A stretch of 64,000 nt of DNA from Alphaproteobacteria bacterium (lineage in GTDB: Bacteria; Planctomycetota; Phycisphaerae; UBA1845): the NCBI GenBank assembly GCA_028285105.1, contig JANQQE010000030.1, forward strand, positions 62,001 to 126,000, read 5' to 3'. Numbering within the stretch: the first letter of the stretch is position 1; the number at the start of each line of letters is the position of its first letter. Shown here one piece after another: positions 19,776 to 27,114 of the stretch. Position numbers and translations under genes: made by a program. A model generated the notes under the pieces. It worked only from the letters and a program-made list of their open reading frames with translations. It ran no database searches and was not told the DNA's origin.

Positions 19776-21191
19776 TTACTGGAGCAGCGCCAGTACACTT
19801 TGCGGTTGTGCGTTGGCCAACTGTAAAGTGGAGGTAGCCGAGTTCACGAGAATCTGTGCCCGAGTCAATGCACTGGTGGATTCTGCGAAGTCCGTATCGC
19901 GAATCGCACTTTCGGCGGCGGCGGTGTTTTCCAACGTGACCAGCAGCGAGTTGACCGCAGTGTTCAACGTGTTCTTCTGGAAGCCACCGATGCGTCCACG
20001 AAGTGTGGAGACCTGTTCCTGAGCAGCCCGAACAACACGCTGAGCCGTCGCAAAGTTCTTGCTCTTAAGATCGTTACCCGAACCGCTCTGCAACGTTGTC
20101 AGGAATCCGTCGACCCGATCGCCAAGCGAACCCGTCGATACCGATTGCAGTCCGATCGTTTCGATACCGACCAGGCTGACTTCTGGCGAAATGGCAAACC
20201 GAGCGCCACCTCCGGTAATGTCAAACGATGTGCTGGCTCCGGATGTCGAAGCGAATGTCGCATCGAGGGCAATCTTCGCCGAAAGCGAACCGGTGTTGAC
20301 CGAGGCCTCAAGCCCGTTCACATTTGCGACGGCACCGTTGATGGTGATCGTTCCGTCGGATCCGGCATCGTTGTTGCCGCTGGTGGTCAGCGAACCTGCG
20401 AGTACTTCGACCGAGACCAATGCGTCGCTACCGTAGTCGGTACTCGTAAAGAAAAGGTTTCCACCGCTGGTGACCGCTGAAACCCCTGTCAATTGTGTGC
20501 TGGTATTAATGGCTGTTGCGATGCTGGCCAACGTTGTGCCCGACGCGAAACTGAAGTTTTCGGTACCAAATGTCCCGCCCACTTCGATCGTCGTCACAGC
20601 CGAAAGCGCACCACCTGCTCCTCCCCCAGCCGCACTGATGACCGCAAAGTCCGATCCAGTCACGACGTCAATCGCCACCTGACGCGACGCACCTTCAGGC
20701 ACTTTGACCGAATTGATCTGTGCATCCGAAACGGCACTGGCGGCCACCCCCGATGTGGTAAACTCAAACCCACCACCAAGGAGCTTTGACCCGTTAAAAG
20801 AAGCCGTATTCGAGATTCGGTTGATGGACGACAGGATGGCGTCGATCTGCACCTGGTTGGCTTCGACCTCCGCCTGACTCAAGCCGGCTTCGTTGGCGCT
20901 GCGGTCAACGAGGTCTTCAAGATCGAGCAGCAAGCGATTGACTTCCTGAAGCGCTCCTTCCGCGATCGACAGCACGTTGTCTGCACGACGAGCGTTGTCA
21001 ATGGCTGCCGAAATCGCGACCTTTTCCGACCGGAGCGATTCAGACCCGATCAAACCGGCAGGGTCATCCGCCCCGCTGTTGATCCGCAAACCTGTACTCA
21101 ATCGTGTCAGCGATTCGTTGAGTGCCTTGTTTTGCGATCCAAGGACACGCTGAGCAATCAGCGACTGAACGTTGGTGACGATTCGACTCAT
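19776..21191 (-). CDS. fliC: Flagellin (second copy)
   Basis: A 471-residue flagellin with intact N-terminal (RIVTNVQSLIAQRVLGSQNK, LSTGLRINSGADDPAGL) and C-terminal (RDTDFAESTSALTRAQILV, LANAQPQSVLALLQ) filament domains and a Ser/Gly/Thr-rich central domain. The start is the ATG at 21191, with GGAG seven to eight bases upstream; the longer frame to 21212 has no site. A strong terminator follows, so it is a separate transcript from the next flagellin. Two differing flagellins suggest a composite filament or alternative expression. Confidence 0.93.
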   Translation of the reverse strand: MSRIVTNVQSLIAQRVLGSQNKALNESLTRLSTGLRINSGADDPAGLIGSESLRSEKVAISAAIDNARRADNVLSIAEGALQEVNRLLLDLEDLVDRSANEAGLSQAEVEANQVQIDAILSSINRISNTASFNGSKLLGGGFEFTTSGVAASAVSDAQINSVKVPEGASRQVAIDVVTGSDFAVISAAGGGAGGALSAVTTIEVGGTFGTENFSFASGTTLASIATAINTSTQLTGVSAVTSGGNLFFTSTDYGSDALVSVEVLAGSLTTSGNNDAGSDGTITINGAVANVNGLEASVNTGSLSAKIALDATFASTSGASTSFDITGGGARFAISPEVSLVGIETIGLQSVSTGSLGDRVDGFLTTLQSGSGNDLKSKNFATAQRVVRAAQEQVSTLRGRIGGFQKNTLNTAVNSLLVTLENTAAAESAIRDTDFAESTSALTRAQILVNSATSTLQLANAQPQSVLALLQ

Positions 21192-21838
21192 CTTGTCTCT
21201 CCAGGAGGTCACCGACCTTGCGATGACCGAACTGCATTTTGATTCTTAACGGCGTCTTCATCTTGACGCCCGCTAATTGCGAACCACGTCCGAATCCGGT
21301 AACGATGCCTGATCCGACCGCTACGCAATTCACGCATCGACTTGCCAATAAACACCCTTTAGGTGATTTGTCGGACGTTGATTCGCGCAGATCATTCGGA
21401 CCCCATATGCGGACGCGCCTTGCAAATGCGCATTCAACGACGGAACATCGTTGACCGTTTGGCCGCAGTTTTATTGGCCCGGCTGGCACTTCGTCCCAAT
21501 ATACTGCATCAGAAATAAATTTGACGCGGAAGGAGCGTGACAAGAAACGCATTGAATTTCAGGCAAGATGAACGTCCCTATTTGCGTTCGCAATCCCACT
21601 TCCGTCGAATGGGAGGAATCGCGTTCCGAAAATCTCTCAATTCGGCGTCGAAGTTGTTCGGACGCATAAATATCGCTGTACGCCAAACGGTTGAAAATGC
21701 AGTGTTTTTGGGCGGCTTGACCGTACGATATTGGCCCGCTAGCTTGACCGTAACGAAATCGGTTTTGGTTTGCAGGAAATCCAGTGAGGCGGATTCATTC
21801 TAGAAGCGAATTGAAAACAGCAACGGCGCAATTGCCCC
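21192..21838. other. Divergent intergenic region between flagellin and cysD
   Basis: About 650 bases without a credible gene. On the flagellin side there is a small hairpin GGCGTC/GACGCC (21251-21270). On the cysD side an 11-base direct repeat GCTTGACCGTA occurs at 21715-21725 and 21742-21752. No RNA gene or riboswitch was recognised. Confidence 0.5.
21715..21752 (+). promoter_or_regulatory. 11-base direct repeat upstream of cysD
   Basis: GCTTGACCGTA occurs twice, starts 27 bases apart, ending 86 bases before the cysD ATG. Tandem sites spaced near 2.5 helical turns could bind an activator of sulfate assimilation, and TTGACC within them could be a -35 element. No matching -10 was found, so this is tentative. 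Confidence 0.3.
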
Positions 21839-22750
21839 ATGACAGGATACAACCTGACCCATCTTAAGCAGCTCGAATCCGAAAGCATCTTCATCATCAG
21901 GGAGGTGGCTGCGGAATTTGAGCGACCCGTATTGATGTACTCGATCGGCAAGGACTCTGCCGTCATGCTGCATCTTGCGATCAAGGCGTTTTACCCTGCA
22001 AAACCCCCGTTTCCACTGCTGCACGTAGACACCACCTGGAAGTTTCGCGACATGATTCGCTTTCGCGAAGAATACGTCCGCGGAGAGTTGGGTCTCGATA
22101 TCATCGTGCACACGAACCAGGAGGGTGTCAAAGCTGGCGTCACGCCCTTTACCCATGGTAGCAAGAAACACACCGACATCATGAAAACCACAGCGCTGAA
22201 ACAGGCGCTGACCAAGTACCGTTTCGATGCTGCCTTTGGCGGTGCCCGTCGCGACGAAGAGAAGTCTCGGGCGAAAGAGCGCGTTTATTCTTTTCGCGAT
22301 CGCAACCACACCTGGGAGCCCAAAAACCAACGCCCCGAATTATGGAATCTGTACAACGGTGCGATCAATGAGGGCGAGAGCATCCGCGTGTTCCCTCTGT
22401 CGAACTGGACTGAACTCGATGTCTGGCAGTACATTCATCTTGAGAAGATCCCCATCGTTCCGCTCTATTTCGCGGCCAAACGCCCGATCGTCAAACGAAA
22501 CGGAACGCTCATCATGGTGGACGACGATCGGATGCAACTCGAAGATGGCGAGACCCCCGAAATGAAGATGGTTCGTTTTCGGACTTTGGGGTGCTACCCG
22601 CTCTCGGGCGCGGAAGAGTCCACCGCAACGACGCTGCCCGAAATCATTCAGGAGATGCTGCTCACCAAGCACTCCGAACGGCAGGGCCGGTTGATCGATT
22701 ACGATCAATCCGGATCGATGGAAGCCAAAAAGCGTGAGGGATACTTCTAG
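21839..22750 (+). CDS. cysD: Sulfate adenylyltransferase subunit 2
   Basis: A 303-residue ATP-sulfurylase small subunit of the PAPS-reductase-like PP-loop family. The PP-loop is [14 protein letters not shown] near residue 38, followed by [44 protein letters not shown] and [12 protein letters not shown], all characteristic of CysD. It makes adenosine 5'-phosphosulfate from ATP and sulfate together with CysN, whose gene starts 52 bases after the stop. Cytoplasmic, assimilatory sulfate activation (or sulfation of carbohydrates, since the partner includes APS kinase). Full length and intact. Confidence 0.96.
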   Translation: MTGYNLTHLKQLESESIFIIREVAAEFERPVLMYSIGKDSAVMLHLAIKAFYPAKPPFPLLHVDTTWKFRDMIRFREEYVRGELGLDIIVHTNQEGVKAGVTPFTHGSKKHTDIMKTTALKQALTKYRFDAAFGGARRDEEKSRAKERVYSFRDRNHTWEPKNQRPELWNLYNGAINEGESIRVFPLSNWTELDVWQYIHLEKIPIVPLYFAAKRPIVKRNGTLIMVDDDRMQLEDGETPEMKMVRFRTLGCYPLSGAEESTATTLPEIIQEMLLTKHSERQGRLIDYDQSGSMEAKKREGYF

Positions 22751-22801
22751 TTCCGCTTGGCCTTAGTTTCGGCGGGCCTTAATTCCGGCAGATCAATCGT
22801 T

Positions 22802-24739
22802 ATGTCACATCAATCTGAACTCATCAGCACCGATATTGACGCCTACCTCGCACAGCACGAGCGCAAAGAACTCTTGCGCCTGCTCACTTGCGGTAGCGTG
22901 GACGACGGCAAAAGCACGCTAATCGGCCGCCTGCTTCACGACTCCAAAATGATCTACGAAGATCAACTCGAATCGATCAAAGCCGACAGCGTCAAATCGG
23001 GAACCACGGGCGACGATGTGGACCTCGCCCTTCTGGTTGACGGGTTGCAAGCCGAGCGTGAACAAGGCATCACCATCGACGTGGCCTACCGATACTTCTC
23101 GACCTCGCGGCGAAAATTCATCATCGCCGACACCCCGGGCCATGAACAATACACGCGGAACATGGTCACCGGTGCATCCACGTGCGACCTTGCGATAATC
23201 CTGATCGACGCGCGCCACGGTGTCGTCACCCAAACGCGCCGCCACAGCTTCATTGCGTCGCTGCTCGGCATCAAGCACATATTGGTTGCGGTCAACAAGA
23301 TGGATCTGGTGGACTATCGCGAAGAGGACTTCGAGAAGATCAAAAGCGACTACCGAAGTTTCTCTTCAAATCTGAACATCAAAGACGTGCAATACCTGCC
23401 GATCTCCGCTCTCTGCGGTGACAACGTCGTCGATGCCAGCGACAAAATGCCTTGGTTCCGTGGCAGTACATTGATGCACTATCTCGAAAACGTCCACATC
23501 GCTGCTGACCGGAACCTGTCGGAGTTGCGGTTCCCGGTACAATATGTCAATCGACCCACGCACGAATTTCGCGGGTATTGCGGAACCATCGCCTCGGGCA
23601 TAATTCACCCCGGCGATGAGGTGACCATCATGCCCACACGTACGCCGAACAAAATCAAAAGCATCGTCACCAGCGACGGCGAAATCGACGAGGCTTTCGC
23701 TGCGATGGCTGTCACCTTGACGCTCGAACTGGAAGTCGATGCCAGCCGCGGCGACATGATCGTCGGGACCGACAACCTTCCCAAGAGCGATCACAAATTC
23801 GAGGCCATGATTGTCTGGATGGCCCAGGAGCCCATGGTTCCCGGCAAGCAGTACATCGTCAAACACACGACCAAGAAAACGTTCGGCAGCATTTCAACAT
23901 TGCTCTACCAGGTGGATGTCAACTCGCTCGAAAGAGAAGACTCGCCAACCCTGGCCCTTAACGAAATCGGCAGATGCAAACTCGCGCTCACTCAGCCGAT
24001 CATGCACGACGACTATCAACGCAACCGCTCGACCGGCGCGTTCATCCTGATCGATCGCATCTCGAATGAAACGGTTGGCGCAGGGATGATCGTCGAAGCA
24101 ACACCTGGCGACTCGCGGGCCGACCATTGGGACACCGAACCGCAAAGCGACAAACTGGCATCGTCGGCGAGTTTCGTAACACCAAAGGAACGCGCTGCCC
24201 GTTACGGTCAACAAGCCGTCACGGTTCTGCTGACCGGCTTGACGGGCGCCGGAAAAACCACCACCGCGTATGCGCTCGAACGTCGGCTGTTCGAATTGGG
24301 TCGGGCGTGTACCGTACTCGACGGGCAGAACATGCGCAAGGGCATCAGCAAAGACCTCGGGTTCTCTGCCGATGAGCGATCGGAAAACCTGCGACGCAGC
24401 GCCGAAGTCGCCAAGCTGATTAACGATGCCGGCTTGATCGCGATCTGCGCGTTCGTCGCCCCCAACAAACTCGCCCGTCGCCGTGCCCGCGAAGTCATCG
24501 GCGACGACCGCTTCATCGTTGTCCACCTGTCAGCCCCCATCGACGTATGCCGCCAGCGCGACCAGGAAGGCCTGTACGCACTTGCCGACGGCGGCCAGGT
24601 CGCCAACTTCCCGGGCGTAAGCTACCCTTACGAAGCCCCCGAAAAAGCGCAATTGGTCCTGCCCACGCACGAAATCTCAGTAGCAGAAGCCGTAGACCGC
24701 ATTGTCGAGTTGCTTGAAGGACGCGATCTCATTACCTAG
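22802..24739 (+). CDS. cysNC: Bifunctional sulfate adenylyltransferase subunit 1 / APS kinase
   Basis: A 645-residue fusion. Residues about 25-440 form the EF-Tu-like GTPase CysN, with P-loop GSVDDGKST, switch region [26 protein letters not shown] and NKMD. Residues about 470-645 are APS kinase CysC, with P-loop [25 protein letters not shown] and ICAFVAP. The product pair CysD-CysNC converts sulfate to PAPS, the donor for sulfotransferases or PAPS reductase. The ATG at 22802 was preferred over 22757 because the protein then begins with a family-typical N-terminus. A decayed second copy of the APS kinase end lies 2 kb downstream. Confidence 0.96.
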   Translation: MSHQSELISTDIDAYLAQHERKELLRLLTCGSVDDGKSTLIGRLLHDSKMIYEDQLESIKADSVKSGTTGDDVDLALLVDGLQAEREQGITIDVAYRYFSTSRRKFIIADTPGHEQYTRNMVTGASTCDLAIILIDARHGVVTQTRRHSFIASLLGIKHILVAVNKMDLVDYREEDFEKIKSDYRSFSSNLNIKDVQYLPISALCGDNVVDASDKMPWFRGSTLMHYLENVHIAADRNLSELRFPVQYVNRPTHEFRGYCGTIASGIIHPGDEVTIMPTRTPNKIKSIVTSDGEIDEAFAAMAVTLTLELEVDASRGDMIVGTDNLPKSDHKFEAMIVWMAQEPMVPGKQYIVKHTTKKTFGSISTLLYQVDVNSLEREDSPTLALNEIGRCKLALTQPIMHDDYQRNRSTGAFILIDRISNETVGAGMIVEATPGDSRADHWDTEPQSDKLASSASFVTPKERAARYGQQAVTVLLTGLTGAGKTTTAYALERRLFELGRACTVLDGQNMRKGISKDLGFSADERSENLRRSAEVAKLINDAGLIAICAFVAPNKLARRRAREVIGDDRFIVVHLSAPIDVCRQRDQEGLYALADGGQVANFPGVSYPYEAPEKAQLVLPTHEISVAEAVDRIVELLEGRDLIT

Positions 24740-24856
24740 TGCAGATCGTTAGCTGGTCCATATCATGGCCTAGCCGACATCAGTACCTAGCCAATTGTCA
24801 AATCAAGACTTAGACCAGAATGCAGAATCTTTTGGAGAAAAGTTGTGCTTTTCGAT

Positions 24857-24884
24857 TTGACTTTTACCGATCGTTCGGTATATT
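24857..24884 (+). promoter_or_regulatory. Sigma-70-type promoter of the TetR gene
   Basis: TTGACT (24857-24862) and TATATT (24879-24884) are separated by 16 bases. The TetR operator fills the spacer and overlaps the -10. The predicted start point falls around the Shine-Dalgarno sequence, so the leader would be extremely short. Confidence 0.65.
24865..24880. promoter_or_regulatory. Predicted TetR operator, site 1
   Basis: TACCGA-TCGT-TCGGTA is a perfect inverted repeat, 6-base arms and 4-base spacer, 20 bases before the TetR start codon and inside the predicted promoter. A near-identical site lies ahead of the next gene. The arrangement indicates autorepression. Confidence 0.7.
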
Positions 24885-24900
24885 TGTGGTGGAGACGCAA

Positions 24901-25470
24901 ATGATGATGGCCCATGCGAAAATCAGCGACGAAGAATTGTTTGATGGCCTCATCACGGTCTTTCGAACGTTCGGATACGAAGGGGCAACGATGTCCAAAC
25001 TCGTCGAGGCAACGGGGTTGGAACGAGCAAGCCTGTATCACCGTTTCCCCGGCGGCAAGACCGAAATGGCCTGCGCCGTCCTCGAATGCGTGGGCGAACG
25101 TTTTGCTGAAAACATTCTCGCGCCATTGGCCAAACCGGGCGATCCGGCAAAGCGCGTGGCGAAGATGGCCAAGCGAACAAAAGAATTCTACGTTGGCGGT
25201 CGGTTGTCGTGTTTGTTGGATACGATGTCCGTCGGCGGCGACAAGGAGCAAATACAAGAGTGCGTCAGTCGGATGTTTAAGGCTTGGTTCGACGCACTCC
25301 AGAAGGTGTCGATGGATGCCGGTTTCAAGGCGCAAGAAGCCAAACAGCGAGCCGAGGACGCCTTGATCCAGATTCAGGGCGCACTCGTGATGAATCGAGC
25401 AATGAATCTGACGCGACCTTTTGGCCGAATCATGGACGACTTGCCACAATTGCTTACGGGAAAGGACTGA
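24901..25470 (+). CDS. TetR/AcrR family transcriptional regulator
   Basis: A 189-residue repressor. The N-terminal helix-turn-helix covers about residues 25-55 (YEGATMSKLVEATGLERASLYHRFPGGK); the rest is the helical ligand/dimer domain. The ATG at 24901 follows GGTGGAG; the longer frame from 24820 runs through the promoter and operator and is rejected. Its own promoter contains a perfect palindrome, and a second copy lies upstream of the DsrE-like gene, so it probably represses itself and the following two genes. The effector is unknown; reactive sulfur or flavin-linked chemistry is suggested only by the neighbours. Confidence 0.9.
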   Translation: MMMAHAKISDEELFDGLITVFRTFGYEGATMSKLVEATGLERASLYHRFPGGKTEMACAVLECVGERFAENILAPLAKPGDPAKRVAKMAKRTKEFYVGGRLSCLLDTMSVGGDKEQIQECVSRMFKAWFDALQKVSMDAGFKAQEAKQRAEDALIQIQGALVMNRAMNLTRPFGRIMDDLPQLLTGKD

Positions 25471-25549
25471 CCGTCGCTGCCCATTCACGTTTGCGGGCAA
25501 CGAATTCATAAAAGCAGCGAAAAGAAAGCCAAGTCTTGGACACTATTTT

Positions 25550-25577
25550 GGCGCGACGTGGACTCGCGCCATTTCTT
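25550..25577 (+). terminator. Possible terminator after the TetR gene
   Basis: GGCGCGA and TCGCGCC form a perfect 7-base stem with a 7-base loop, followed by ATTTCTT. It is 80 bases past the tetR stop and before the second operator, so the DsrE-like gene probably has its own promoter. The U tract is weak. Confidence 0.4.
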
Positions 25578-25590
25578 GGACCGCAATCTT

Positions 25591-25606
25591 TACCGAACGA
25601 TCAATA
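25591..25606. promoter_or_regulatory. Predicted TetR operator, site 2
   Basis: The sequence here matches the reverse complement of site 1 (24865-24880) at 14 of 16 positions; the left arm TACCGA and the centre are identical and only two bases of the right arm differ. It ends 29 bases before the ATG of the DsrE-like gene. Confidence 0.6.
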
Positions 25607-25635
25607 AAGATTGCCGGACACAAAGGAGCCTTACC

Positions 25636-26010
25636 ATGAAAGCAGCCATTCTTGTTCTCGCCGACCCCCAAAGCGGTTCCGACGAATCCAACGCCCGCGT
25701 CTTTAACGCACTCGCCTCCGCGTATGACTTCAAGCAACGCGGAAGCGACGTCAAGATTCTCTTTCAAGGGGCTGGCACCCGTTGGCCCAGCGTGCTTGCC
25801 AACAAGGAACATCCGTCCCACGATCTTTACGAGCAGGTCAAGGACAAGGTAGACGGGGTTTCCTGCGGATGTGCAGACGCATTCGGTGTGAGCGACGAAG
25901 CCGAAGCGTGCGGGCTTGAGTTGAAGACTGACTTGGCGGTACCAGGTACATCCGGGTTGGCCAGCGTCGGCAACCTCGTGGAAGATGGATACAGCGTCCT
26001 GAGTTTCTAA
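25636..26010 (+). CDS. Small DsrE/DsrF-like protein
   Basis: A 124-residue protein with a DsrE/YchN-like alpha/beta pattern: an N-terminal strand (KAAILVLADP), a helix with SNARVFNALASAYDFKQRG, strand DVKILFQGAG, a cysteine pair in SCGCADAFGV, and a C-terminal strand. Proteins of this family carry sulfane sulfur or bind small ligands in the cytoplasm; the CGC motif could be the sulfur-carrying site. The ATG at 25636 follows AAGGAG. It is preceded by a predicted TetR operator and followed by a flavoprotein gene. Confidence 0.75.
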   Translation: MKAAILVLADPQSGSDESNARVFNALASAYDFKQRGSDVKILFQGAGTRWPSVLANKEHPSHDLYEQVKDKVDGVSCGCADAFGVSDEAEACGLELKTDLAVPGTSGLASVGNLVEDGYSVLSF

Positions 26011-26020
26011 CATTCAAACC

Positions 26021-26057
26021 GGTGCCGGGCTGTCCACTCCTCCGCCAGCCCGGCACC
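26021..26057 (+). terminator. Strong stem-loop between DsrE-like and PNPOx-like genes
   Basis: GGTGCCGGGCTG pairs perfectly with CAGCCCGGCACC (12 bases, 13-base loop), 10 bases after the DsrE-like stop, followed by ATTGCTTTAAT. The U tract is poor, so it may be a leaky terminator, an mRNA-stabilising element that sets the ratio of the two genes, or a processing site. Confidence 0.6.
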
Positions 26058-26095
26058 ATTGCTTTAATGCCATGCGCATCACGAAAGGAACGAGC

Positions 26096-26710
26096 ATGTC
26101 GCAACCCATCAGCGATATCGCATTCTCACCATCGGTCAAAACCGTCCAGGAACAAATGGGATCGCGCAAGAGCTACGCACGCATGGAGCAGCTAAGCGGG
26201 TGGAGCGATACGATCACCGCGCCGGCGGCTGCATTCATCGCCGAAAGCGACATGTTTTTTCTCGCAACGGTCAACGCAGAAGGGCAACCCTATGTCCAAA
26301 GACGCGGAGGTCCCAAAGGATTTCTGAAAATTCTCGACGAGCACACGCTGGGGTTTGCAGACTACAGCGGCAACCGCCAGTACATCAGCGTTGGCAACCT
26401 GAGCGACAATCCCAAAGTCTGCATCTATATGATGAACTTCGTAGACGGCACGCGGATCAAGATCTGGGGAAAAGTGGAAATAGTCGAAGGCAATGACGAC
26501 CTGCACAGTAGACTGGTCGATACCGAATACGGCGCAAGAGTAGAGCGATACATGCTGATTCACGTTGAAGCATGGGATGCAAACTGCAAAAAGTATAATA
26601 CGCCACGCTTCACCCAAGAGGAGTTGCAACCGATTATCCAACCGCTGCGAAACAAGATCGCCACACTTGAGGCAGAAATTGAGCGGTTGCGCGCTTCGAC
26701 CGGCAAATGA
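26096..26710 (+). CDS. PNPOx-like flavin-binding protein
   Basis: A 204-residue member of the pyridoxamine 5'-phosphate oxidase-like split-barrel superfamily, which binds FMN or F420. Visible features are FIAESDMFFLATVNAEGQPYVQ, the loop RRGGPKGFL, YSGNRQYISVGNL and DGTRIKIWGKVEIVE. The C-terminus ends in a short coiled coil (IATLEAEIERLRAS). The ATG at 26096 follows AAAGGAA. Related proteins are often under TetR-type control and act in detoxification. It is probably part of the tetR/DsrE regulon. Exact substrate unknown. Confidence 0.85.
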   Translation: MSQPISDIAFSPSVKTVQEQMGSRKSYARMEQLSGWSDTITAPAAAFIAESDMFFLATVNAEGQPYVQRRGGPKGFLKILDEHTLGFADYSGNRQYISVGNLSDNPKVCIYMMNFVDGTRIKIWGKVEIVEGNDDLHSRLVDTEYGARVERYMLIHVEAWDANCKKYNTPRFTQEELQPIIQPLRNKIATLEAEIERLRASTGK

Positions 26711-26723
26711 AACTAAAAGTGCC

Positions 26724-27016
26724 CATGAATGCCGGCTGGACGACCATTACCCGATCATCGCTGCCAACAAATTCTCAACTGCGGTGCCTGCGTGATCGTC
26801 GTCCTCCTGTCAGCCCATCGAAGTTTTCGCCATCGCGACCAAGAGGGTCTATACGCGCTTGCCGACTCTGGCCAAGTCGCCAAATTCCCGAGCGGAAGCA
26901 AACCCTACGAAGCCCCTGAAAAGGCGCAACTGGTCCTACCTACCCACGAACTTTCGGTAACAGAAGCCGTAGACTGCATCGTCGCCCTGCTCGACAAGCG
27001 CGATACCATTTCTTAG
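26724..27016 (+). pseudogene. cysC: Decayed 3' end of a second APS kinase gene
   Basis: The last 61 codons align without gaps to the end of cysNC (24557-24739); I count about 47 identical residues, including [11 protein letters not shown] and [16 protein letters not shown]. Upstream, similarity to the cysNC segment around 24425 (GATGCCGGCT, then CCAACAAA) continues patchily with deletions and frame changes to about 26724. There is no P-loop and no plausible start, so it cannot be an active kinase. Many differences in the aligned part are at third codon positions, so the ancestor was a functional, already diverged homologue rather than a recent copy. Confidence 0.85.
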
Positions 27017-27114
27017 TATCAATTCTACTATTTGGTATCCGTGCCATATTTCGTATGTAGACCCTGGAATTAGGCTGCCCCGGTACACAGTTTGTATTCC
27101 AGCAATCTCGCGTC

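Noticed and set aside
19457..21838. Sigma-28 or sigma-54 promoters for the flagellin genes
   Set aside because: A GCCAATAA-like -10 exists near 21472 on the minus strand but has no -35 at proper spacing; no TGGCAC-N5-TTGC pair was found.
26729..27016. A complete 95-codon gene
   Set aside because: The frame begins in degraded sequence, has no P-loop or ribosome site, and only its last 61 codons resemble APS kinase; called a pseudogene.
24425..27018. Direct repeats from a recent integration of a three-gene cassette into the end of cysNC
   Set aside because: The two cysC ends are too diverged at synonymous sites to be a recent target duplication; better explained as an older paralogue that decayed.
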